A program made the translations under genes and the position numbers. The notes beneath the pieces were generated by a model. The model did no database searches. It saw only the letters and a program-made list of their open reading frames with translations, and was not told where the DNA came from. 10,644 nt of DNA from Eggerthella sp. CAG:368. Lineage in GTDB: Bacteria > Actinomycetota > Coriobacteriia > Coriobacteriales > Eggerthellaceae. The stretch lies in assembly GCA_000434775.1 (NCBI GenBank), contig FR895464.1:1-10644 (forward strand), given 5' to 3'. Below are positions 1-5,887 of this stretch, in pieces (position 1 is the stretch's first letter; each line of letters begins with the position of its first letter).

Positions 1-780
1 TCCTGTGGTAACAATGATGAACCAGGCAACAATACAGGCAACAACGGCGCCTGTGACCGCGTCAATTTTTTGGAAGAACAAATCTTTCAGGGTGACGCCT
101 TTTTCAACAACATTGCTTTGCGTGAAGAACATCATCCAGGGTGCGATAGTGGTGCCAACCATCGCAACGGTGAGTGAAAGAAAACTGATGTCGCTGCTCA
201 CTTCAGGAATGACAGTGTGAATGAGAGCTAAGTTCCAGTTAGGTTGCGCAATAATAGCTGCCACAATGTAAGTTACAAATACGCAAGAAATAGCAAGGAA
301 AACATTCTGTACGCGTTTGTAGCTTCCGCCTACAATAAGCCCCCAAACGGCAGCAGCGGCAATGGGAACAGAAATCCAGCGAGGAACGCCAAATATCTCC
401 ATGCCAGAAGCAATACCTGCGAATTCGGAAAAGGTAGTTGCAACATTACCAATAAGGAGTGCAAGCATGGCAAGAGCGGTAAGTCGAATGCCAAAGCGTT
501 CGCGAATCAGGGCAGAAAATCCCTTGCCCGTAACAGCCCCCATGCGCGTGGCGGTGGTTTGAATTACCACAAGCAAAATGCACATTACAGGGATTACCCA
601 CAACGACATAAAGCCAAATTTTGCACCTACGGTTGAATAGGTGGCAATTCCGCCAGCATCATTTCCAGCCATAGCAGTAACAACGCCAGGACCCATCGCT
701 GCAAGAATAAGGAGAGCCTTTGACTTCTGGGAAGGCGCATTCGGCTGTGCGTCGAGTTCTGTTTGAGCTGATGCCTTCAT
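1..780 (-). CDS. NRAMP-family divalent metal transporter, magnesium-type (NRMT-like), partial
   Basis: Integral membrane carrier of the SLC11/NRAMP fold; 260 N-terminal codons are in the window and the rest lies beyond base 1 (family members are about 400-450 aa). The first helix carries GPGVV at 30-34 followed by D41-A42-G43-G44, where classical Mn/Fe NRAMPs have DPGN. The sixth helix reads G209-T-T-I-A213-P-W, where the classical form is G-A-x-x-M-P-H. The metal-coordinating Asn and Met are thus replaced by Gly and Ala, as expected for the distant NRMT clade reported to carry Mg2+ (and Mn2+) without proton coupling; I recall the exact clade residues only in outline. Hydrophobic helices are seen near 24-40, 59-78, 101-116, 137-152, 160-178, 200-219 and 241-258. 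The start ATG shares its A with the TAA stop of the upstream gene (TAATG), implying translational coupling. Family assignment is firm; magnesium specificity is inferred from motif and neighbour. Confidence 0.87.
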   Translation of the reverse strand, partial: MKASAQTELDAQPNAPSQKSKALLILAAMGPGVVTAMAGNDAGGIATYSTVGAKFGFMSLWVIPVMCILLVVIQTTATRMGAVTGKGFSALIRERFGIRLTALAMLALLIGNVATTFSEFAGIASGMEIFGVPRWISVPIAAAAVWGLIVGGSYKRVQNVFLAISCVFVTYIVAAIIAQPNWNLALIHTVIPEVSSDISFLSLTVAMVGTTIAPWMMFFTQSNVVEKGVTLKDLFFQKIDAVTGAVVACIVAWFIIVTTG

Positions 781-2129
781 TAATTAAGGCCTCCTGCAAT
801 TTGCAAAATGACGAAGGTGTAAGGAACCAAGAAAATAATGAAAATAACAACAACGGCAATAAGTTGCGTCCAAGCCCAGCGCGTTTTGCCTTCTTCGGCA
901 TCGTCTTCAATAACTTCCATAGCGTCGTCGACGGTAACGATACCAAGCATTCGCCCTGATTCATCAACGACAGGCATTGCGAGCAAATCGTATTTCGAAA
1001 TGTCTGCCGCCACTTCTTCTTCCTCTTCTTCGGGGAAGGCGGTAATAATCTCTTCAAACATAATATCTTTGAGCTGCGTATCGTTTGTTGCTAAAACAAG
1101 GGTACGCAACGAAAGAACGCCAACGAGTTTGTCGTATTCGTCAATGACATAAACGTAGTTAACAGTTGGATGGTCTTCATCGAGAGCACGAAGAGCCTCA
1201 ATAGTTTCGGCAACGGTGTCGGTAGTGCGCATAGAAACATACTGTGTGGTCATAAGGCCACCAGCGGTATCCTCGCGATATCCGAGCAGTTGTCTAATGC
1301 CTGCAGCATTTTCGACACCCATCAACCGAAGGAGTTTTTCGGCTTTTTCGTAGGGGAGGCCGCCAACGATGTCCGCTGCATCGTCTGGATCCATATCACC
1401 CAACAAACGCGACGCACGAGCATCGTCTAAGTCACCGATAACGTCAGCCTGGAATTCTTCTTCCATCTCAGAGATTGCATCGCCCGCACGAGCATCGTCT
1501 AAATGCTGAAATACGTTTGCACGCTGTTTTGGATCGAGTTGTTCAAGAATGTCTGCCACGTCTGCTGGATGTAATTCATCAAGACGGGTATGCGTGACAG
1601 AAAGCTGTACCTTGGAAAGGTCGCGGTCGAGCAAATCCATGTAGTTCCACGCGATAATTTTTTCGTCAAGCTTCTTGTGGAATACCTTACAAATTGCAAG
1701 CGCGGCACGTTCAACCCAGGGAGCAAGGCCGCGCAGAAGACCACGAATGCCAACTTCAGCTCCAAGAAGACGAAGTTGAGAACCTGAAACGGAAAGCTTT
1801 AGGTCGTTTACACGAACGACTTTCATGCCCTGCGTGTCAACGATTTGCTTGTTGAGTAAATCGCGTGCGAGAAGAACTTCATCAGGCTGCAGATAACTGA
1901 AACGAATAGCAGTTCTGTCGACTTTTAGAATGATGCCATCTTCGGTGAATTCGCTGACGTACTTGCGCCATGAAATCATGAAGGGGGTTTTCCCGGGGCC
2001 TAAAAAGGCAAGGCTGGTAATACGAGGGAAAACTTCACCAGTTTGTATGGCGAGATCGGAAATAGATCCGATTTTTTCTCCGTTGGCGTCAATAACTGGC
2101 TCGCCAAGCATTTGTGATAAATAGAGCAT
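780..2129 (-). CDS. PRC-barrel / MgtE N-domain / CBS protein with one C-terminal membrane helix; likely Mg2+ sensor
   Basis: A 449-aa protein that looks like the cytoplasmic half of the MgtE magnesium channel without the channel. Order: PRC-barrel-like domain at about 1-78 (LGEPVIDANGEKIGSISDL) and a second at about 85-130; MgtE N-terminal helical repeats at about 180-283 (HPADVADILEQLDP, MDPDDAADIVGGLP); CBS pair at about 287-348 and 353-413 (second one YDLLAMPVVDESGRMLGIV), with an acidic run E367-E372; then one hydrophobic helix at about 420-445 and the end. Full MgtE continues with five membrane helices, absent here. In MgtE these domains bind Mg2+ through acidic residues and gate the pore, so here a sensing role acting on the NRAMP-type carrier encoded directly downstream (TAATG junction) is likely. 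The start is supported by AGGGGA at 2135-2140, 5 nt upstream. Domain calls are confident; the regulatory role is inference. Confidence 0.85.
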   Translation of the reverse strand: MLYLSQMLGEPVIDANGEKIGSISDLAIQTGEVFPRITSLAFLGPGKTPFMISWRKYVSEFTEDGIILKVDRTAIRFSYLQPDEVLLARDLLNKQIVDTQGMKVVRVNDLKLSVSGSQLRLLGAEVGIRGLLRGLAPWVERAALAICKVFHKKLDEKIIAWNYMDLLDRDLSKVQLSVTHTRLDELHPADVADILEQLDPKQRANVFQHLDDARAGDAISEMEEEFQADVIGDLDDARASRLLGDMDPDDAADIVGGLPYEKAEKLLRLMGVENAAGIRQLLGYREDTAGGLMTTQYVSMRTTDTVAETIEALRALDEDHPTVNYVYVIDEYDKLVGVLSLRTLVLATNDTQLKDIMFEEIITAFPEEEEEEVAADISKYDLLAMPVVDESGRMLGIVTVDDAMEVIEDDAEEGKTRWAWTQLIAVVVIFIIFLVPYTFVILQIAGGLN

Positions 2130-2134
2130 TAAAA

Positions 2135-2340
2135 TCCCCTAGGTTAAAAATCAAGCTTGCCCGCACAAAGCAAGCGCCAAATCGGCGCAAGATGGACAAA
2201 GATGCAGACTTGATCCACTTCTTTTAGCAGTCTTACCTTCGACTGCCTCAAAAATGGGGAAGTCGAAGGCTAATTACTGTGAGGTTTCGGTTTTCGAACC
2301 TTCAAGTAATTTCCTTTCACTCAAATTGATGTGATTGCTG
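2135..2340 (-). promoter_or_regulatory. Structured 5' leader of the metal operon, candidate riboswitch or attenuator
   Basis: About 200 nt before the MgtE-like gene can fold into a series of stems on the minus-strand RNA. From 5' to 3': a 7-bp stem (2305-2311 with 2272-2278) enclosing a bulged 7-bp hairpin (2282-2301); a perfect 9-bp stem CCTTCGACT/AGTCGAAGG (2236-2244 with 2261-2269); a bulged 7-bp stem (2189-2220); a GC-rich 5-bp hairpin GCGCC/GGCGC (2174-2188); and a terminator-like hairpin (2155-2175) that shares bases 2174-2175 with the preceding stem. This aptamer-plus-expression-platform layout, in front of a cation transport operon, suggests ligand-controlled termination. I could not match it to the M-box, yybP-ykoY, NiCo or T-box consensus sequences as I know them. 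No convincing promoter could be placed, so the 5' boundary is a guess. Confidence 0.45.
2146..2175 (-). terminator. Terminator-like hairpin in the leader of the metal operon
   Basis: On the minus strand GCTTGC (2170-2175) pairs perfectly with GCAAGC (2155-2160) across a 9-nt loop, followed by TTGATTTTT. It lies only about 17 nt before the start codon of the MgtE-like gene and there is no other gene upstream for it to terminate, which points to attenuation of the operon. The stem is only 6 bp, so termination efficiency is uncertain. Its first two bases are also used by the adjacent GCGCC/GGCGC hairpin, so the two structures compete. Confidence 0.5.
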
Positions 2341-2579
2341 ACTCGATTCGCACAACCCAAGCTAAAAAACTATCGGTTTTGTTGAAGTCGATAAATCATC
2401 AGCATCGATGATTGTAAAACATTGGATGCAGAATTAACTTTACGATGAGTAAAAAAGATGTTAAAGACAAGAATCTTCAATTGATAATAATGTCAAGAGT
2501 GCCGAAATTTTATTTCAAGGCTCTTCGTTTTTATGTCTAAGCCTATTTTGTTCTAAAAGTGGAACGCTTCTAAAATAGA
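2341..2579. other. Gene-free AT-rich stretch between the metal operon leader and the zinc-ribbon gene
   Basis: No credible coding sequence on either strand. Visible elements are a 7-bp hairpin AATCATC/GATGATT near 2394-2413, a plus-strand hairpin with a T-run near 2495-2532, and an 8-bp direct repeat TTCTAAAA at 2551-2558 and 2568-2575 lying inside a longer inverted arrangement (CTATTTT ... AAAATAG, about 2543-2578). A minus-strand TTGACA (about 2489-2494) could be a -35 box for the metal operon but has no good -10 at 16-18 nt. The promoter of the operon should lie somewhere here. Confidence 0.5.
2495..2532 (+). terminator. Orphan plus-strand terminator-like hairpin
   Basis: AAGAG (2495-2499) pairs with CTCTT (2521-2525); inside, CC pairs with GG and GAAAT (2504-2508) with ATTTC (2512-2516), leaving a TTT loop. 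The plus-strand product is followed by CGTTTTTA, as in an intrinsic terminator. No plus-strand gene lies upstream within 2.4 kb, so it either ends an unannotated transcript or is a chance structure. Confidence 0.35.
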
Positions 2580-2608
2580 AGACCCTACATCCCAAAGGCG
2601 TAGGGTCT
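2573..2608 (-). terminator. Terminator of the zinc-ribbon membrane protein gene
   Basis: Perfect 9-bp stem AGACCCTAC (2580-2588) with GTAGGGTCT (2600-2608), loop 11 nt, followed on the minus strand by TCTATTTTA. It begins 31 nt beyond the stop codon at 2640, the expected place for the terminator of that gene. The U-tract is interrupted, but the stem is strong. Confidence 0.7.
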
Positions 2609-2639
2609 GTCTTCAAGTTACTAAAACCGCAAATCAATA

Positions 2640-3338
2640 CTATTCAGATTTCTTTGTTCCGCATTGGGAGCAGAAGGTGCCTGCTTTGTTGGTGCTGCCG
2701 CATTGGGGGCATATCCAGCTGGTACTTTTGGATTGTACGAAGGAAGCAGTTCCGGGCTTTTTGGAGAGTTCATTTTCAGTTTTTTCTTCTTTAATCGATG
2801 GCATAGGGGCCGTTGCTCCAGCTGCAGGTGCAGTAGGCCTTGATGAGGAAGCGGCAGAGGTTGATGTGTCAGCGGAAGAAACAGTGTTGTTGGCGCTACT
2901 ATTTTTCATTGCTTTACGGATATCAGAGGTGTTCTTCCAGATAAGAACAATCATAAGAGTGAATTCAAAGCCAAGGCGATTGAGAAGTTCAAGAAGGGCA
3001 CAAACAATAAGAATAGTAATTATTCCCGTGATAGCCATTCCGGGTGCATAAACGATAATAGTAAATGAGGCAATGATGCTTGCGATTGCCTCAAAGGCAA
3101 TAAGGCAGGTAGTGAAAAGATATAGAACCTTAAGAATCTTTTCGATAATTAAAGACTCAAAGCGAAAGAATGGCCCCCAATCATGTTTGGTTGCTTGTGT
3201 TGTTACTTTTCCTTCCGAAATATATTTCATATACAGAAGGACAGTAACTACGATTGCAGCAATAAATGCTATGACGGAAAGAACTAATCCTGTACCTGTT
3301 GAAGGTAGTATTCCACCATAGTAAGAGCTATTGAACAT
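2640..3338 (-). CDS. Membrane protein with C-terminal zinc ribbon, DUF4282-like
   Basis: A 232-aa protein of unknown function. A first membrane helix is seen at about 16-37, then a segment resembling the DUF4282 family (GPFFRFESLIIEKILKVLYL at 55-74) with further helices at about 68-94 and 96-118 and a hydrophobic stretch at 124-134. A Ser/Thr/Ala/Pro-rich linker (about 147-205) leads to a C-terminal zinc ribbon with C210-P-Q-C213 and C223-S-Q-C226. The start was placed at the ATG at 3338 because GGAGG (3343-3347) lies 4 nt upstream; an in-frame ATG 11 codons earlier lacks such a site. The tail most likely faces the cytoplasm, where it could bind protein or nucleic acid. It follows another zinc-ribbon membrane protein by 165 bp on the same strand and has its own terminator. 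The DUF4282 link is tentative. Confidence 0.75.
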   Translation of the reverse strand: MFNSSYYGGILPSTGTGLVLSVIAFIAAIVVTVLLYMKYISEGKVTTQATKHDWGPFFRFESLIIEKILKVLYLFTTCLIAFEAIASIIASFTIIVYAPGMAITGIITILIVCALLELLNRLGFEFTLMIVLIWKNTSDIRKAMKNSSANNTVSSADTSTSAASSSRPTAPAAGATAPMPSIKEEKTENELSKKPGTASFVQSKSTSWICPQCGSTNKAGTFCSQCGTKKSE

Positions 3339-3486
3339 ATTTCCTCCATTCCTGTTGCCTTGCATGTGCAAGGGCTATTTCTGCTGTGGATGCATCTCCT
3401 TGCTAAAACAAAAAGCACTGAAAGGTGGGGTAAGCAAGCAGCATCTAATAAAACTGAGTATGTAATTTTAAGCGATGTCAGTCTTT

Positions 3487-3506
3487 AAAAAACCACTCTA
3501 AGGTTA
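3487..3506 (-). terminator. Weak terminator-like hairpin at the stop codon of the zinc-ribbon gene
   Basis: On the minus strand AACC, overlapping the TAA stop, can pair with GGTT across TTAGAGT, followed by TTTT. The stem is only 4 bp, so this is marginal; readthrough into the next zinc-ribbon gene 165 bp downstream is possible. Confidence 0.25.
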
Positions 3507-4565
3507 ACCTCTGGGAGCTGCTGGTTTCGCAGTGGGGTAAACCTGCTTGTATTCGGTGTAATACTTATTGTTGTCGTTTACGCGAGTGTCTTCTAAGGGC
3601 TTACAAATCTCTTTTTCGTGTCCCGTAGGATCGGTGTATGTCAGGCTGATATCCCAGGCATCGCAGATAACACTTATACGCATTTCGCAGTCATAATAGC
3701 AGGTGAGAAGCTTGTTATAACTGTCGTAATATTCCGATGCGGTTGGAACATCGAGGTTGTAAAGGTTACTGTACTCAGTGGATACGTTATAGAATAAATC
3801 GTAAGCGTCTCCGGCACAATCAGAGCGAGTTGACAGATCTTTCTTGAGATAATTGTTGTTAAAAGTGGTTGCAGCAGAAGAAATCTGTGAATCGTATGCA
3901 TCGAGCTTGTTGTAGAAAACAATAAGTTTGTTGTAGATTTCTTTATCACGAGCAGATGTTGTGACTTTTGGAGTGCTCGAAGAACTGCCTGAGCCGTTTG
4001 AGGAGTTGCTTTGAGTTTGTTCAGATGGTTGGCTCTTTGGGTCGGAGTTTCCTTGATTGGTAACAGCGGGAACAGCCAGGAAAATTATCAGCAAGGCAAT
4101 AATAACAACAGCGAGCCCGATAATAACCCCAATCATAATTTTGTGCTTCGTCTTATCGCTGTTGTTCTGCGGTTGAACCTGATATGTTGCAGGGATTTGA
4201 GCTGATGTTTGATTGGGAATACCTTGAGCAACATTAGCACTCGATTGAATGTAGTTTCGTTGGGTTGGGTCAACCGAAGGTACAACTTGAGTGGTTTTAG
4301 GTGCTGTCTGCGTGGTTGTTGAGACGGCGGGATTTTGTACAGTTTGAGGAGATGTTGGTGTGGTTCCAGCTTCGTGCAAGCTGTTGAGCGCTTTTGCTTT
4401 ATCTTCCTTTAAAGACCGAGTGACTTCGTCCTCGATTTTTGTAGCAGTAGAATCTTCTTTTGTTTTAGACACACCGCCAATAGGAGTTCCGCAGTGGTTG
4501 CAAAACTTCTGACCTGGCTCAAGAGGAGAACCGCATCCTGTACAAAACTTCTGAGTGTTAGACAT
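3504..4565 (-). CDS. Zinc-ribbon protein with single membrane helix and extracytoplasmic domain
   Basis: A 353-aa protein of unknown function. The N-terminus is a zinc ribbon with C8-T-G-C11 and C22-N-H-C25. A long polar linker rich in Thr, Gln, Ser and Pro (about 65-140) leads to one membrane helix at about 143-167, preceded by basic residues (K138, K140, H141, K142), which orients the ribbon to the cytoplasm. After a Ser/Gly-rich spacer (about 170-205) comes a roughly 150-residue outer domain rich in Tyr, Asp and Asn. The chosen start has AAGGAG (4572-4577) 6 nt upstream; a longer reading frame from 4655 is unlikely because a -10-like box lies inside it at 4604-4609. The same design, zinc ribbon plus helix plus outer domain, occurs in many poorly characterised Gram-positive proteins. 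It is divergent from the amidase gene. Confidence 0.75.
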   Translation of the reverse strand: MSNTQKFCTGCGSPLEPGQKFCNHCGTPIGGVSKTKEDSTATKIEDEVTRSLKEDKAKALNSLHEAGTTPTSPQTVQNPAVSTTTQTAPKTTQVVPSVDPTQRNYIQSSANVAQGIPNQTSAQIPATYQVQPQNNSDKTKHKIMIGVIIGLAVVIIALLIIFLAVPAVTNQGNSDPKSQPSEQTQSNSSNGSGSSSSTPKVTTSARDKEIYNKLIVFYNKLDAYDSQISSAATTFNNNYLKKDLSTRSDCAGDAYDLFYNVSTEYSNLYNLDVPTASEYYDSYNKLLTCYYDCEMRISVICDAWDISLTYTDPTGHEKEICKPLEDTRVNDNNKYYTEYKQVYPTAKPAAPRG

Positions 4566-4603
4566 TGCTCGCTCCTTCATCTTGGATCCAGTGTTTGTTT
4601 CAA

Positions 4604-4609
4604 AGTATA
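4604..4609 (-). promoter_or_regulatory. Possible -10 box (TATACT) for the zinc-ribbon gene at 3504-4565
   Basis: TATACT on the minus strand matches the -10 consensus in five of six positions and would start transcription about 30 nt before the chosen ATG. No good -35 hexamer is present at 16-18 nt, so the call is weak. It helps argue against the longer upstream start. Confidence 0.3.
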
Positions 4610-4712
4610 GTATGGAAGAGTAAAAACAAAGAACTCCATTGTAAATTCTTTGCAAAGAGTGGCTTCTGTTGTGGTTCCTGTTTACCAGCTTTGATGATTT
4701 GAAAGAAATACA

Positions 4713-5504
4713 ATGATTTATTCCAAAAGCTTTATTAAGTCACTGCCTATTGTTCTTTATGGATTGCTGGCGATTGTTTGTTCGGTGCTTGCTTTATTGA
4801 TGGCAGGAACTCTCTCAGGTTGTTCTCTTGCTGAAGAAAAGTTCGATGAGCCAATTGAATTAGAGGTAAATGATACGCCGAAAGATGCAAATCCTTCAAC
4901 CGAAAGGCTCTCAGAATTGACTTTTTCGGCAGAGGAGTTTCGTACTCGTCTCAACATAACTGAAGATTATAGAAGCAGCTTCGTTCACGGAGATAAGGGT
5001 GCTGAATATCAAAAATACATCGTGTTGCATGATACCGAGGGTGATGCCGATGGGGAGTCAGTAGTTAATTTCTGGGATGGGAATGGTGCAGGTGTAGCAG
5101 CTCATTTCGTTGTGAACAAAGACGGATCAATTGTTCAGTGTGTCGACATGGATGCAATCGCTCATCATGCTGGCTTTGGCGACACTGGCAACAATGCTCG
5201 ATATGGCGTGAGCGACGAATCACGTGATGACAAAGTAGGAACCAAGGCAATCGGAAACGGTTTTGCTGATTATGGTATGAATTCCTTTTCCATAGGAATC
5301 GAAATGGTTCACGTGGGAGGTTCAGGAGATTACCCTGCAGCTCAACTCGAGGCACTCGATGCTCTAATTGCCTACATCGATGCCTACTACGGAAATGAAA
5401 GCCAAATTATTGACCATAAAGCATGGAGAAGCGGAAATTCGGATACATCTCCTGAGTTTGCAACGTATTTAGAAAACTATCAAAACCGGCGCAAGCACGC
5501 CTAG
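4713..5504 (+). CDS. Lipoprotein N-acetylmuramoyl-L-alanine amidase (Amidase_2 fold)
   Basis: A 263-aa peptidoglycan amidase predicted to cut the bond between N-acetylmuramic acid and L-alanine at the cell surface. The N-terminus has a hydrophobic stretch (about 11-34) ending in the lipobox L34-S-G-C37, so the mature protein should be lipid-anchored at Cys37; a linker of about 60 residues follows. The Amidase_2 domain spans about 100-255, with zinc-ligand candidates H106 (YIVLHDTEG) and H235 (IIDHKAW) and a third ligand probably D244 (GNSD). Typical family segments are AAHFVVNKDGSI (129-140), IAHHAG (149-154) and SIGIEMV (193-199). The Lys found two residues before the third ligand in AmpD-like enzymes appears absent. 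The ribosome site is poor (GAAAGAAA about 6 nt before the ATG). It is a single gene, divergent from the zinc-ribbon gene; a role in wall turnover is inferred. Confidence 0.85.
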   Translation: MIYSKSFIKSLPIVLYGLLAIVCSVLALLMAGTLSGCSLAEEKFDEPIELEVNDTPKDANPSTERLSELTFSAEEFRTRLNITEDYRSSFVHGDKGAEYQKYIVLHDTEGDADGESVVNFWDGNGAGVAAHFVVNKDGSIVQCVDMDAIAHHAGFGDTGNNARYGVSDESRDDKVGTKAIGNGFADYGMNSFSIGIEMVHVGGSGDYPAAQLEALDALIAYIDAYYGNESQIIDHKAWRSGNSDTSPEFATYLENYQNRRKHA

Positions 5505-5530
5505 GCCTTCTGCTTGCGTCGTCCCTTTCC
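5488..5530 (+). terminator. Hairpin straddling the amidase stop codon, probable terminator
   Basis: GGCGCAAGCA (5488-5497) pairs with TGCTTGCGTC (5511-5520), 10 bp with one G-U wobble; the loop holds the TAG stop (5502-5504) and the palindrome GCCTAGGC. The following GTCCCTTTCCTTGG is only partly T-rich. It is placed correctly to end the amidase transcript. Confidence 0.5.
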
Positions 5531-5559
5531 TTGGTGTAAATGTATAAATGATAAATGTT

Positions 5560-5601
5560 AGTTATAGGTAACTTATTCGTCAATTCGTTTACCTAATAAC
5601 T
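5560..5601. promoter_or_regulatory. Bulged 12-bp dyad upstream of the HMA gene, candidate operator or leader hairpin
   Basis: AGTTATAGGTAA (5560-5571) is mirrored by TTACCTAATAACT (5589-5601) with a single bulged A. Read outward, the half sites are TTATAGGTAA and TTATTAGGTAA, separated by 17 nt. It sits 31 nt before the ATG of the HMA gene. The half sites recall the TTAGGTWA core of DtxR/IdeR-type boxes, but the spacing is far wider than in those operators. It could equally be an RNA hairpin. Confidence 0.45.
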
Positions 5602-5632
5602 GAAAAGGGTCAAGCAAACAGAAAGGGCTTTC

Positions 5633-5887
5633 ATGATTAAGACAACGGTTGAAGTTGACGGTATGATGTGCGGCATGTGCGAATCGCACGTAAACGACGC
5701 TATCAGAAAAGCCTTCAAGGTTAAGAAAGTCAACTCTTCTCATACCAAGAGCCGTACGGTTATTGAGTCAGAAGAGGCTTTGAATGAAGATGCACTTCGT
5801 AAGGCAATCACCGAAACGGGGTATGAAGTAAAAGGGATTACTTCAGAGACGTTTGAGAAGAAAGGCCTGTTTGGTCGTCGCAAATAG
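5633..5887 (+). CDS. Heavy-metal-associated (HMA) domain protein, copper-chaperone-like
   Basis: An 84-aa soluble protein with the ferredoxin-like HMA fold. The metal-binding loop is G10-M-M-C13-G-M-C16, the usual GMxCxxC motif, followed by the helix ESHVNDAIRKAF. Later segments SRTVIESEEALNEDALRKAI and TGYEV fit the family's strand-helix-strand pattern. Members bind Cu(I) or similar soft metals and pass them to P-type ATPases; no such ATPase is in the window, so the partner is unknown. The C-terminus adds a basic tail (FEKKGLFGRRK). AAAGGG at 5622-5627 gives a usable ribosome site 5 nt upstream. The last 50 bp overlap, tail to tail, the 3' end of the permease gene on the other strand. Family firm, metal not determined. 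Confidence 0.85.
   Translation: MIKTTVEVDGMMCGMCESHVNDAIRKAFKVKKVNSSHTKSRTVIESEEALNEDALRKAITETGYEVKGITSETFEKKGLFGRRK

Noticed and set aside
244..636. A 130-codon open frame on the plus strand opposite the NRAMP-like gene
   Set aside because: Low-complexity Asn/Lys/Gly/Ser-rich product antisense to a clear transporter; no support as a gene.
2445..2540. A 31-codon plus-strand open frame beginning MSKKDVKDK
   Set aside because: No ribosome binding site, Lys-rich composition expected of AT-rich noncoding DNA, and its end runs through a hairpin with a T-run.
2135..2640. M-box, yybP-ykoY, NiCo or T-box element in the leader
   Set aside because: None of the conserved sequence blocks I know for these classes can be found on the minus strand, so only an unnamed structured leader is reported.
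4566..4655. 30-codon N-terminal extension of the zinc-ribbon protein
   Set aside because: A -10-like box lies within it and AAGGAG precedes the internal ATG, after which the zinc ribbon begins as usual.
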